Assembly (NCBI RefSeq): GCF_029962835.1
Contig: NC_080583.1
Span: 67,131,158-67,195,157, forward strand
Length of the DNA stretch: 64,000 nucleotides
Source of the DNA: Magnolia sinica
Taxonomy: Eukaryota > Streptophyta > Magnoliopsida > Magnoliales > Magnoliaceae
Direction: 5' to 3'
The notes under the pieces were generated by a model that ran no database searches, was not told the DNA's origin, and saw nothing but the letters and a program-made list of their open reading frames with translations. Both the position numbers and the translations under genes were made by a program. Numbering within the stretch: position 1 is the first letter of the stretch; every line of letters starts with the position of its first letter. Shown piece by piece: positions 39,690 through 51,042 of this stretch.

Positions 39690-39865
39690 CAGGTGAGGGA
39701 ACCATAGAAGCATATTGGTCACGGTCCATCAGGCCCATAGCAAAATCATTCACGTAACGCTCTCCAAATAGCTTCCATAGCGTTTGAAGCTCAGGCAAAT
39801 CTGCACATCTTGCAGCAGCAAATATTAGAGTTGAGACTGCTTCCTTAATGTCATTGGGGCAATCC
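39690..39865 (-). pseudogene. IST1-like (Vps4 regulator) gene fragment, one exon
   Basis: A minus-strand exon preceded by TATTTCAG and followed by GTTTGT encodes DCPNDIKEAVSTLIFAAARC and ADLPELQTLWKLFGERYVN. This is the signature part of the IST1 / DUF292 domain, which binds ESCRT-III and regulates Vps4 in multivesicular-body sorting. The 176-base exon has an open frame throughout. The neighbouring exons of the domain (the N-terminal helices that bind ESCRT-III) were not recognised within 2 kb upstream, so this is probably a fragment. It lies on the same strand as the DEP1-like fragment, about 1.8 kb upstream of it. Confidence 0.75.
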
Positions 39866-40169
39866 CTGAAATAACAAATTGGAAAACATACATCAGATGA
39901 TACAACCTGCTGAGCAAGCCATTCGTTCCTTTTATGCATCATATCAGTGTTGAACATAGTATAGCATACAAGTACATGAAGTGGGAAATGGGCCAAAATG
40001 ACTGAAGCCCGAACCAAGCACATGAGCCAAGAAAGTAAAAAAGGGTAAAAGGAAAAACCACATGAACTAGCAATCAGTTTAGCCAAAAAAGTAAATGGAT
40101 AATTGCCCGCTGCATCAATTTCAACAACATATGAAGAACATAGACACACACCAAAGGTTCAAGTGAAAA

Positions 40170-40450
40170 ATCCACCTCATGGTCTGCTCTTGAGGTGTGA
40201 TCTGAAATAGTTCCTAGAGTTGTTACCTTGGTATGTTGAAGTTGCAGAAACAGATTGTCTGCATCCTGGATCAGGTGGGGCTTTTTACCCACAAAAGTCC
40301 GTGCAACAAGCGCAAGTATCACCTATATATCTTCAAGGGGAACCCATATATCTTCCAATTCTGCAGATGTATGTTTTAGAGGATTGATCTCAGCATGCAA
40401 AAGAGAGTCAGCTCTACTGGTGATACAAATGAGGCCTGCTCTTCCTGAGT
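40170..40450 (-). other. Decayed coding-like stretch, unidentified
   Basis: A minus-strand frame with words such as AELEDIWVPLEDI, then a stop, then LVARTFVGKKPHLIQDADN and LQLQHTK looks protein-like and is probably a decayed exon, but I do not recognise its family. It is upstream of the IST1-like exon on the same strand and may be part of the same gene or a separate fragment. Confidence 0.3.
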
Positions 40451-40739
40451 AAAAATCAGGAGTCAATTATTCTAAAATATAAGTAAAGATATATATGGTT
40501 CCTACTCTCCATGTGGGACATGTGCAAGATCGGGGTTGTTCATCATGTCGGGTGCACTATGCAAGTCCCATCCTCTCTATAAATAATAAAAAGTTTTATA
40601 AGTAGAGCCGTACGGACCCATACATTACCGGCCACTTGTTAAATAATATAGTAAACTTTAAACTAATAATAAAATAATAAGATATAGTGTTTGACTAATA
40701 TCAACCTTAATCAGTACTAGAGAGTTCTTTTCCATCTAA

Positions 40740-41095
40740 ATGAGATATTGTTTTGGCATCTGGTGCATCAAGATTTGCCCAGTGTCTTGATGGACCCAGT
40801 CCATGGAAGTGGGGCCATGGTTCAGTGATCCAGATATCATTGTTCCTAGGATCCAAGGAGGTTGATCTGAAGAGCACTACCTTTGATGGGATACCCCAAA
40901 AAATCTTTTACAAAGAGAAAGATCCCAGCCCTTGGCTCATCATCACCACCACCATCAATCTTGTCCCTGCTTCCTGGGGTGGCCAAGAAAAGAGGAATAA
41001 CCAAGGTCTATATGACTGGAACTTGGGACACACAGCATCCATGGGGATTGAGACCGTGTATCTCATGGGACACATAGCACATGGGCCACAGTAGC
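40740..41095. other. Open frames on both strands, unidentified
   Basis: A plus frame of 113 codons (40,753-41,094) overlaps a minus-strand stretch with protein-like words (DDEPRAGIFLFVKDFLGYP and KGSALQINLLGS). The minus reading looks the more like an exon. No family is recognised. Either could be spurious. Confidence 0.3.
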
Positions 41096-41099
41096 AGAA

Positions 41100-42260
41100 C
41101 ATTGCACCAACTAGACAATCCTAATGGCTAACCATCCAAGCACGGCTATTTGGCCATTGGATATACAGTGCCAGAGTTAACACTACACGCACTGCATCTT
41201 TGACTGAATGGCTTGTGCACATTATGACTCAGGCCCAGTAACAGGGGAGCCTGGGTTGGTTGGGTCATCCCTATTTCTTTCATTTTGCTTTTGCTTGGCC
41301 CAGGCCTGAGCCATTGCCTTCTAAGGCATACACGCTGTGGCATAAGCCAAAGTTCAACTAACAGGAAATGGTCTTGCTTGAGCCTTTTACAGCAAACCTT
41401 AACATTTTTTCTGTTACCTGATCAAAAAGATCAGATGTTGGAAAGTTGGAAACTTGATCCACTACCCTACACAATATAGTATGACTCAGTGCACTGCTTC
41501 TGGCCCACCCAATGTGTGCACGTCTGCTTCTACATACCAAAAAATCAACAATCTGACAATTCTGGTGTTATATTGAGGACTACCGGGGGAAAACAGGGAA
41601 AAAAGAAAAAGAAAAAAGGATGGTTACAGAAGGTCAGCCGAAGTTCCTTTGACCATCCACTTGTGTGATTCTGGGACATGGCCCATCAGAGGTTGGGCAT
41701 CGGATGATGAGTTTGGATCTCTTAAATGCCTACAACATATCCGTAAAAGCAGGTCACTGATTAGTTAAGCAAAGAAAAGAGAACATTTTCAATCTAGTTG
41801 CCTTTAACTTCAGTTCAATTCCAAAATGCTTTTGAGTCAGGTACGAAACGGACATGCTCTTTTGGAATGTAAACCAATTAGAGAAATGATCACATGCTGC
41901 AGCCATTTCTTTTCCACAGATGCACCACGTGTAGAATGTGCAAAAGATGGGCCACAACATGGATATCACCATAACCATGATCTTCTAAACCTTATCCCAG
42001 TTAATTGGGATCGGCGACAGGAATCCTGTTCTGCAATTCCACTTCTATCAAGGGCCACAACATGAATATCACCTGGTATATAATAATTAAAAAAGAAAAA
42101 AGAAAAAAGGCTGATCTGCTAATCGGGTGGGACACAGCAGTAAAACTCTCATGGCCATGGACAGAGCGATTGTCAGAGCAATTCTTGGTTGAAGCATTTC
42201 TTCAAACATGTAGGAGGCCATGGACGGCGGCGGATATGGCTGCCACTGCCATGGTTGCTG
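41100..42260. other. No recognised feature
   Basis: Mixed-composition sequence with short frames on both strands, none of which matches a known family. It lies between the gene fragments and the CACTA end, and may be interior of that transposon. Confidence 0.3.
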
Positions 42261-42279
42261 CCCAGTTTCTGGCCCTTAA

Positions 42280-42600
42280 AAGAGGAAATGAGAGAGAAAG
42301 AGAGAGTACCTTGCACTTTGTGTGCTCTGATTTCTTCTATTCTCGTCAGCTATTGGAGGGAGATCGATCAATGGCTGCTTCGAAGAGAATGAACTGGGAG
42401 AGACGTCAATGAAGAGGGAGGGAAATCAGGAAGATCGAGAGATGGAGGGAGAGGAAAGGAGAGAGATCGAGGAAGGCAAAGGGACAAGCGAGATGGGAGA
42501 GAGAGATCGAGGAAGGGAGAGGGCAGGGAGAAGCGCACGGGACAAGAGAGAGATTGAAGGGAGTGCGCACGCGACAAGAGAGGGAAATGAAACAACGGAA
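42280..42600 (+). repeat. GAGAGA-rich purine tract
   Basis: An imperfect run of GAGAGA, GGAGAG and GATCGAG words makes Glu/Arg-rich open frames on the plus strand and Ser/Leu-rich ones on the minus. It is probably low-complexity subterminal sequence and not a gene. Confidence 0.6.
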
Positions 42601-42639
42601 ATGAATATTTTCCCTCCGCGTTTTTTGTTTTAACAGCAT

Positions 42640-42771
42640 CGTTTCACTGGCAGCCACGTTTCAGAAACAGGGGCATTTTTGGACAGCTGCCGGTGATTCC
42701 CATGATCACCGGCAGTTATATATGGCCGCCGGTAAGAATAGGCGCCGCGTCTGCCGCTTTTTCTTGTAGTG
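42640..42771. mobile_element. Terminus of a CACTA (En/Spm) DNA transposon
   Basis: The block ends TTCTTGTAGTG at 42,761-42,771; its reverse complement CACTACAAGAA is the classic plant CACTA terminus. Just inside are GC-rich subterminal repeats: a perfect 11-base inverted repeat CTGCCGGTGAT..ATCACCGGCAG at 42,687-42,715, and GCCGCCGGTAA and GGCGCCGCG words. The three bases after it (GTT) would be the target duplication. I did not find the opposite terminus upstream, so the element's other end is lost, diverged or unrecognised. Confidence 0.75.
42687..42715. repeat. Perfect inverted repeat in the CACTA subterminal region
   Basis: CTGCCGGTGAT and ATCACCGGCAG separated by seven bases. Subterminal inverted repeats of this kind are the transposase-binding sites in CACTA elements. 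Confidence 0.8.
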
Positions 42772-43447
42772 GTTCTAGAATACGTGGGTGCACGACATCG
42801 GATATTATATTAGAAAAAAAATAAAAATTGATGGGTAACACCCGAGGACGTGCAACACCCGAGTATTGGAGGTCAAGGTGTTACAAGACCCTCTTGCTAT
42901 TGAGGACCTCTCAATTCTTCCCACCATATCCAATCATATCATCGAGAGGGGCCTACACTAGTCATTGTGGTTAAGGGGGAAATGGTTGAGTCTAAACCAC
43001 TAATGAGGGAGAGAGCCGTGTCCCTTCATCAATTGTAGAGAGGATGTTGTAGAAATTCCACCCAGGTTTGTTAAGCTGATTTGAGCCCAATGAAACCCCC
43101 AACCTTATCCAAACCCAAGACCAAGCCCAATTCAAAGCCCAGTTTAAGCCCAAGCTAGGGCCCATTAGCATTAGCTCCACAATAAAGCAAAGGAAAGCAG
43201 ACCAGAGGGTAACCTAGACCACACCTAGGATCCTAGCCAAAATTGGGGCCCATCCTTGGCAGTCCCACTTGGGGTAAAATGACCCATTTACTCTTAATTT
43301 TTCATCGAATTATGTCTCATACGAAGCCCCTTAGCCAATAAGGTCTCGTCATGTGGCACACCCATGCCCTCAGCCAATCACATCCCTTAGAGACTACTTT
43401 AGCCAATAGACTTTTCAAAAATCACCAAAATGCCACCCCAAAATAAC

Positions 43448-43457
43448 TATAAATACC
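43448..43457 (+). promoter_or_regulatory. Possible TATA box, copy 1
   Basis: TATAAATACC followed by a CT-rich then GAAG-rich leader. The same arrangement is kept in copy 2 at 59,702. It may belong to an old LTR promoter; no gene is seen downstream on the plus strand. Confidence 0.3.
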
Positions 43458-43905
43458 ATTTTTCTTTTCATTTTCAAATCATCCTCCCTTCACCAAGCTT
43501 CTTCTTCCATCCTTGAGGAAGTGAAGAAGAGAGAGGGATAGTGGGTCTATCCCATCCATCCACCAACGAGATGAGAAGAGTGTAAGAGAGGAAGCCTTTT
43601 AACCTTAGGTCAGTCCTATCAAGCCTAAAATCCAACCAACCACTAAAAAGGATGATCCATCCCTTAGAGCCTCCTCTAGTTTAATGTTTCTACATGACTT
43701 AGCCAACTACGGAAATTTGAGGTAACTGTCTACCGGCTACTCCAAGACAAATATAAAATACCCCAAGTCGAGCATGTTCCATATACGATTCTGCGTCCAT
43801 AGATGCCTTTTAGCAAGCTGTTGTCAGTGGAGATGGGCTCTATTATTCGTCCACACTTGATCTCACTTATGGAGTGGTTGCAGCTTGTAAAAATTCAACG
43901 GTGGG

Positions 43906-43908
<3 letters not shown>

Positions 43909-43954
<46 letters not shown>
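43909..43954 (+). repeat. (TA)n microsatellite
   Basis: Forty-six bases of TA repeats present in copy 1 of the duplication. Copy 2 has an A-run at the same place, so the array expanded or was lost after duplication. Confidence 0.95.
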
Positions 43955-43959
<5 letters not shown>

Positions 43960-44459
43960 GTGCAAGCCTCTCTCCCTCTCTCTTAGTCGTTTCCTTTGAT
44001 TTGGACTAGCATAATCACATTTTAGCCTTATTCCACCTAGGATATAATTTTGGATGACACATCTAATGGTTATAGTGAAGTTCTATTAAACATCTTAGTG
44101 GGCCATCTAAAAATCAAAGGGGTGTCCCTCTCCCAAACTATTTTCCGTCAAATGGCCCACTTCAATTAAAGACTGGGCCAATTTTTAGACCCCGTGATTA
44201 AAATAGGATGACTCACCTGGTGATCAAGGTGGATTTCACTTGGATCCTTACTCTCCGGTGGTAGACTTTCAAGAGTTTCAACACCCGGTCAAGGGTTCGA
44301 GTATCCATGGGTGGTGAAATCCCACTGCGACGTGAGTGCTAGGTTTTGGGGGGGGGGTGTATTTCACTTACACTTCACTAGGGAGCTCACTTCAGCCGGC
44401 CACCCCTCAAAACTGTACATGAGGTCTCTTGTGGACTGGTGTGCTACACACACACACAC

Positions 44460-45100
44460 GTGTGTGAGAGAGAGAAAAACATAGTGCACATACATTTACA
44501 TATGCATTCACATTACCTACAAAATGTACAATTAAAAGAATAATTAAAATACAAAAAGCATTCAATATTTGGTACATAAATCAGAGATAGGACGGCTAGG
44601 ATCTTCTAGTCTGTTAGATAGTCGCACAATGGTCAATCCACTGAAAGGTACATCAGACCAATTGGTGTGGATAACAGGACCATGACCAAACTTGTGCAGG
44701 TTGAAAATAGAGGAGTCTCATAGTGTATATAACAACTGATTGCAGAGTTGATCATTCAAGCCTATCAATTCATAGATGCGGATCTCGGACCTATGAACGG
44801 GAATATCCCCGATACTCACAAAGAAAAAAGGAAGTGACTTAGACAAAAAGAAAAATGACTTGGACAAAAAGAAATGAAGTGACTTAGATAAACCAAAGGT
44901 TGAGAATCACTTAAGTCCTCAGTAAAATCACTAATGTTACAATAATTTTCAGATCTTCTGATATTCCTTCTCACTCAAAATCATTACACAGTAGTACATT
45001 GAGATGAAAGCAATACAATAGATTATGATGAAAGAAAACCAGCATTCCACAAAACATTTACAAATACATCCGGGCCCGCAAAAATACAATAAGAAATCCA
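44460..45100. other. 3' flank of CSL copy 1
   Basis: No further gene is visible. The corresponding part of copy 2 (60,845-61,453) has a 101-codon minus frame at 60,919-61,224. The frame is not kept in copy 1, so it is probably not a gene. Confidence 0.4.
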
Positions 45101-48100
45101 TCATATGAAAGGTGAAAATACAGATAACAGAGCGATTGCCAGCCCTATCGAATATATAGTTATAGATGTGGGCATCCTACCTTTATCTTTCCTCAAGAAC
45201 ATGGCTTCATATAATGGCACACTAATTAAGCTTATATAACCTGAGAAAATAATCTGTAGGGCCATATGATTGAAGATGGCCCATCCGCCCGTCGTGACCA
45301 TAATCATCATTGCCTTGAGGAAATAGAAGAGGTTGAGTAGAGAGAGTGTTGTTGGGGGAATGAACATGGGGGAGGCAACCGCGAATTCCATCAATTCTTT
45401 CTTGTACCTCTTCAGTGCTTCTCCGTCTATGACTTTGCTAGTAATCTCAAAACCGGCCTCCGAAATGCCGAGATATTTTAAGATTATGACCATAACCGAA
45501 AAAAGGTAGAAGAAGATCCTTTCATCATCCACATTCAAGTCTCATTCCACCACATCTTCATTGTTCCTTTAGCCAAAATCAATTCACCCAGACTGAAGAT
45601 GTGGGAAGCAATGCCCAAGAAAACAAACACCTTGAACCATGGATCTGAGGCCTCGAAAATGAATAATAGAGGGCTATTAGATTTTTGGGCTATGGACCAT
45701 CTAGATTATGACTCACAGATAAATGGTACTATGGTTCACCAATATCTAAACTCAACTAAGGAAAGCTGATCAGATCCCTTGGAGTTTTATATAGAGGCCT
45801 GATTGGATTCGGCTATGGCATTCAGTCTTATTGGGTTCAGTTTCAAGCATGATTTAGGATTTAGCATGGGTTTGGACCGGCAAAGGACTCAGATGGTTCA
45901 AATGCTCCCATGTCTATCCAATTTGTATTGGGAAGTGCCGAGATTAACCCACAATGAACATTTTGGGCATGTTTGGATAGACGGAATCCATGCCGAAATG
46001 GAAATTGTTTTCTACTGACAAACAAGATAGTTGGGTTGTATGGATATGTGGATTCCAAACTATTGTTTTCACAGACAGAAATTGTTTGGCATAAAAAATT
46101 AAGGTAAATGTTGTGGGATTCCACTTCAAATAGAATCCAATTTTTTAAGGATGGCCATGGAAATTATCACTGGGTAATCATTACATTACCCGAAAAATCC
46201 AAATGCAATCCATGTTTTCAAACACAGTGTTAGAGCAGGTGTTTGAAGGATAAAGTTGAAAGTTTAGAGAGAGAGGAAAGGAAGGGTACAACTTACCTTA
46301 GGGAAGATTGGGATGTCATTGGCAGCAGCCAAAGGGAGAAAGAGTGCGTAACAGACCATGGGCAGACACCAGAGGGCCCAGAGGGAGAAAAACTGTAGCA
46401 CATGATCTGGCCAAGCTTCAAGCGTCCAACACCATGTGTCCAAGGGCAGTAGTCGGAAAGTAAGATCTCGAGCAAGCCAGTCAACCATCTCTTGTGTTGA
46501 ATGATGGTGTCATTGGTGTTAACTGGGGGAAAACCCAAGTAAGCTGCGCTCTCTGGGCTGCAGAAAACTGATTGCCAACCCCTCCCCTCGACTGCAAAAC
46601 TGCGCCCGTGAACACATCCTCTACAGCGCATCCATACATCAATCCCATCTGGTGAAAAAGAAAAAGAAAAAAAAAAAAAAACCTAAATAACCTCAAACAG
46701 ACAACAAGTGACATTGTTTTTCTTACTAAAGATGAATTGATTTTATTTTTTTTCTTGAGTAGTAGATGCATGATGTTTTCGTTACTTCCAAAGCATGTGA
46801 TGTAATAGGATGAAGAAACTATGCAATCCTCGCCAATCCTTGCCCCAAGGATTCATGGAATAGGGAAAGGAACAAAATGAAATGGGTGGAGGTAGTAAGA
46901 AAAGACTTGGGGCCTGTTTGGATCTCACCAAATAAGTTACTTTTTTCTACTTACAGCAGTAGATAAGTAACTTCTTTCCAACAAGTAAGTTTCGTTTATG
47001 AATAGTTATAGGTAACTTTTTTACTTAAAATTACTCAATCACTTCAGTTGATTTTTTTTCAGCTTTTCTACTTTTCATAAGTTGCTAAAGAGAGGCATCA
47101 GGAGAGAAAAAAGAGAGGAGAAGACCCCTTTAATGTCCTATAGTATAACCAAAGATACGGTCATTGATAAAGTGGAATAGCAGAATAGGATTCATATAGC
47201 GGACCTCAATTAGTTGAGATAAGGCTAAAATGATAAACATGATGATGATGATGATTTGGGTTTCAATTCTTACAAGTGAAGTTCATGGTTTAGGCTAGTG
47301 ATTAGTTGATCCTCACTATTAGTAAAATATATGGCAAAAATCTCTTAGATCGAATGGTGATGCAAGAAGAGTGGGCCAGACAAATTAGATGGCCTAGATC
47401 AATTATCGAACTCTACTTGTGTACGATGTGCACCGATTTGACCTTGGTAAGAAAGGAATTATAAGTAGAGGGATCTAATGCCTTACGTCCTTGCCCCATG
47501 GTTTGCCATTCTCGTAAGTACAACTTAATAGAGCCATGGCCTTTGCTTCCAAATCTCTCCAGTTCTCATTACCTCCAGCTACTTCCATTCAACACATGAT
47601 CAACAAAACATCAAAAACAACAATTAAGCTTTTCCAATAGGAAATTTTCTAATGCTATCCCACCCTATATCACTAGATAAGATCATGATGAAATGTGGGG
47701 TCCACTTAGCGACTAATACAACATGGCCAAATGAGATGATTTGGCCATGCATTGTATTAGTCAACAGTGGTACAACAGTATTAGTCACGGTTGGACGACA
47801 ACAGATTGCAACATTTTTATAAGAAAACATTGGCTTGGCAACAACTAGTTATGATGTATCAATGTACCAACCTGGTTTCTCTTCCAAATTAGGCCGGTAA
47901 TCAGGTGTAAATTTCCTTCTGTTGAGAGACTCACGCCGGTGAATTGAGCCAGTGCCAGCATACATGGGACCATTGTGTGCATTTGCACCAAAAAATTCAA
48001 TTTACACAGAAGAAAAAAAATACATAACAATATAAAGAATGTCATGAAATTTTAGAATATGTGGGTGGGCCGAGACATAAACCAATGTTCTTGTATGTAG

Positions 48101-48443
48101 AGTAATAAAACATAGCTACATACAGATAGATTGTTTTGAGATAAATCAGGGGAAAGTTGGTTTATTTTCTTACCTCATAAATCCTCTTGACCCCGTTGGC
48201 ATACAAGTCGTTTTTAGTCAATCCTCCAAAGCTCTGAGGGAACTGGACATACCTGATTCGGTGGCTCTCCTTGGGGTCCAGCATGAAACACATGGCATGA
48301 CGAAGGGCTTGTGCATTATTCGAGTGCATGTCGCAGTCGACATTGAGAATGAAAGGTGCATTGGTCATCAAATTCGACACCCGATCCTGTGGCAATGCCA
48401 AAAAATCATTTTGAAAAGTGAGTGTACCAAATATATATATGTA

Positions 48444-48478
<35 letters not shown>

Positions 48479-48479
48479 T
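48444..48479 (+). repeat. (GT)n(TA)n microsatellite in a CSL intron
   Basis: GT repeats at 48,444-48,466 followed by TA repeats to 48,479, in the intron upstream of the DCD exon. Confidence 0.9.
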
Positions 48480-48659
48480 AAAATCACATTCTCATGGACA
48501 ATTTAACAAAAGATTAAAGCTGTATCAGTATATTTTCTAACAATTGTTATGAGACATGGTTTACAAAGTGATGAAGAGAGATTAAATGGGAACTGATAAA
48601 TATACAACGAAGCCAATCCATGGTCTGAAATGGGATTGTGATTGCTAATCTTACATCTA

Positions 48660-48925
48660 TGCTATGGTGGCAAAGTTTGAAAATAAAAAATCATGCCTTT
48701 CGGCTGGCCATTCCATTGTCGGCTATTTTTATTGCAACTGCCTGTTGCTTTGGATCCATAGATGAAATGTTTAGCAGCATCTAACCAGTATGCGTCTTCT
48801 GAATCATAAATAACCCAAGTTGGGACATATTGAATAGAGGTTGGAAATTGAAGTGGAACTTTTTTAATGAGGCTTGCATTTGGGGCAAGTTTTTCTCCAC
48901 TGTTGATTTCAGCATGGTCCATATG
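48660..48925 (-). other. Unidentified open frame within a CSL intron
   Basis: An 86-codon minus-strand frame between two CSL exons has protein-like composition (words VPTWVIYDSEDAYWLDAAKH), but it has no match I can name and does not fit the CSL protein between its neighbouring exons, which join in phase without it. It is possibly retroelement debris. Confidence 0.25.
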
Positions 48926-48992
48926 ATCAGATTGTTCGATAGCTCGAAATTTTGGTGAAGATTACAATTTTAACTAGTTGGATTAAATTAAA

Positions 48993-49709
48993 AGGTTGAT
49001 AACTGATGTAGTGCGGGTTGCAGACACTTTAATGGCAAAGATGGAACAGAGAAGGTCCGATCGGAGGTGGAAACAATATGGACCGTCAAAACCTTAAATC
49101 AGTCGTATCTCACAAACCAGGATGAGTTTTTCGACATATTATATCTGACTTTGGGGTAGGACCTACTTAAGCCAACCAACCCGCTATGTCTGGTCGCACA
49201 CACCAGATTTGCGAAATTCCATCAGATTGACGGTCAAAAGTCCCGTTTAGTTTCGTTTTCACTATAAATAATAAGTTTTAATTCTAGTATAACTTTTGAT
49301 CCTTTGGGTTGTAGAAGTCGTGCCCAACATGAAAAGGGAATAGAAAAGTTAGAAAAGTTAGGAGATTAATGTGGTTGGGTCAAATTGGACAGTTACTATT
49401 TTTGGCTGAAAACCACAAAGTCTAGCAGGAATAGAGACCGTCTATAAAGGGTAAGTTTACTATTTATAGTAAATCCGTTTTTAGGGTGTTTGAGTTGGAG
49501 TTTAAGTCTAAAACTCCATCCTATGTTTGAGTTCCTTATTTAAAGAGTTGTAATTTCGTTTTTTTATAATCAATTAAGTTATTTCAAATTTATTAGAAAT
49601 TATTTTTACTTTTATTCCTCATGGATTCAAGGAAGCTCTGTGGATTCAGAGTAGATATTTCCTGAGGAAGATGGTGATCGACCTCATCATGTCCCTCCCT
49701 GCGTCATAC
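48993..49709 (+). mobile_element. Possible solo LTR in a CSL intron
   Basis: Starts TGATGTAGTGCGGG and ends GTCCCTCCCTGCGTCA. The tail (GATGGTGATCGACCTCATCATG, CTCCCTGCGTCA) is of a kind seen in plant LTR ends, with a TATTTAAAGAG box about 170 bases before it. No clear target duplication was found. It explains part of the large 2.5 kb intron. Confidence 0.4.
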
Positions 49710-50913
49710 GCATTTTTTTTTTTTACTTGAGAGGATCATATCAGCCATCCAATGGGTAGATTCGGTGTCTGGATGGGTTCTGAACTTCTGGACTACATTG
49801 ACCCGTCAAAACTAAAAACAGAGTTCATCATGAGGTGGTCCATGATGCCACACACCGTGTGATTGAATTGCTTATGATTTTAAAGAATCAGTTTTGTCGG
49901 GCAACCCTAACTATCTGATCCAAGGCTCAGAAGATGGATTGCTAAAAAAGGAAGGAGAAATCAAGAATTGGATGGATCATCCGGTCACTGTTTTTGTACG
50001 ATAAAATGTGTTATGGACCTAATGAACAGTTCAGATTGATCCATTGGATTGTTTAAGTGACATGATACAACTAGGAGCACTGGACAAATTTATGTCAGGG
50101 GAAGACTTTGATACTCTAGCAGAGTGACATGGTTGATAGGCACGCATTTAAAATTCACACATCGACATGCAATTAACTCATATTAAACCGTCCAAACCAT
50201 TGGAATAGATCCCAAACCCAAAAGAATACTGATTTCAATTTTAAAAATGAGTGCTTGGCAACGATTGAATAATAATAATAATAAAAGTCAATGGCTCAGA
50301 TATAAACAATAAATGTCCATTAATCAGAGGTTAGAAATTTAGAATGTTAAATCAATCATATTCTAAAATGATGACAGACAAGTTGAGAAGTTTAATTTTT
50401 AATTAAATGTATCTGCCATGAGTCCAACTTCCAGTGTCTGCATATCAACCATAATTCTTCGATAGAGTGAGAAATAAACTCCCCTTCTATGAGTCTTCAG
50501 ACCAGCGATATGGACCCTGATTTTCCACAGTTGGAGACCAGAGATTCATATTTTAGATTGTTTTTTATCAGGAGGGCCTCAACATGGTTGGACCATGTCC
50601 CAAATGTCTGATCCAAGACCTAGCTTACAAACTAAAACTTAAGGTCATCAGTAGAGAGAAGGGCTACAGATTGGACGGTTAGGTGATCCAACCTGAGAGA
50701 TTTTATGGGCAGAGTTCATACATGGTGGGACCATCAGACCAAAGTTGGATTGAGTGCACCATGGCCCGGTCTCACACAGATGGTATGTGCTGCATGTTAG
50801 TATGGAATTATTAAGAGGGTTTTGGTCACATTATAATTGAGACATTTATGCAATTCTAAGGACAAAAGGAGTAAGAAATGGAAACTTGAAAGAGAACAAG
50901 GAAAGAGAAATAC
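49710..50913. other. CSL intron, remaining part
   Basis: Non-coding sequence of the intron between the 50,914 and 48,386 exons. No element ends were recognised. Confidence 0.5.
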
Positions 50914-51042
50914 CATAGCATTGAGGGCACCAGCCTTGTAATGATGTGGATGGCCTGGTCGTTTCTCTCGCGATACATATACGAGCATCGGCATGTTGTA
51001 ACCGTCCGCATCAACATCTTCTCCATTCCCACGTAGCAAAAC

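Larger units (their letters stand above)
42772..47624. repeat. Duplicated segment, copy 1 (pairs with 59,025-64,000)
   Basis: From GTTCTAGAATACGTGGG onward this stretch is highly similar to 59,025-64,000. It covers an LTR-like or promoter-like 3' flank (TATAAATACC at 43,448), the CSL terminal exons and their introns. The offset grows from 16,253 to 16,375 bases through small insertions and deletions. The copy starts immediately after the CACTA end. Because the window ends at 64,000, the true right edge of the duplication is unknown. Confidence 0.9.
45101..51042 (-). pseudogene. Cellulose synthase-like gene (CSLE/CSLG type), copy 1, decayed
   Basis: Family 2 glycosyltransferase of the cellulose synthase superfamily, normally a Golgi or ER membrane enzyme. 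Six minus-strand exons are readable: 51,042-50,914 ([19 protein letters not shown]); 48,386-48,174 (NAPFILNVDCDM, the catalytic DCD motif; YVQFPQSF); 48,001-47,872 (GPMYAGTG, IHRRES); 47,581-47,487 (SCTYENGKPWGKD); 46,648-46,297 (VEDVFTG and QHKRW, the other catalytic motifs); 45,651-45,101 (membrane-rich C-terminus, RKDKGRMPTSITI). Damage: the acceptor of the third exon reads AA where AG is expected, the fifth exon has at least two frameshifts, and the last exon has a premature TGA and a one-base deletion compared with copy 2. The 5' exons carrying the first catalytic Asp were not found. VEDV and the exon order favour CSLE/CSLG over CSLB/CSLH. Confidence 0.88.

Noticed and set aside
42409-42657. 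Glu/Arg-rich plus frame and Ser/Leu-rich minus frames
   Set aside because: Produced by a GAGAGA purine tract close to the CACTA end; no domain.
46911-47060. MITE starting GGGCCTGTTTGGATC in a CSL intron (also at 63,261)
   Set aside because: Only one end with the typical style is visible and I could not find a matching inverted end or target duplication, so it was not called.
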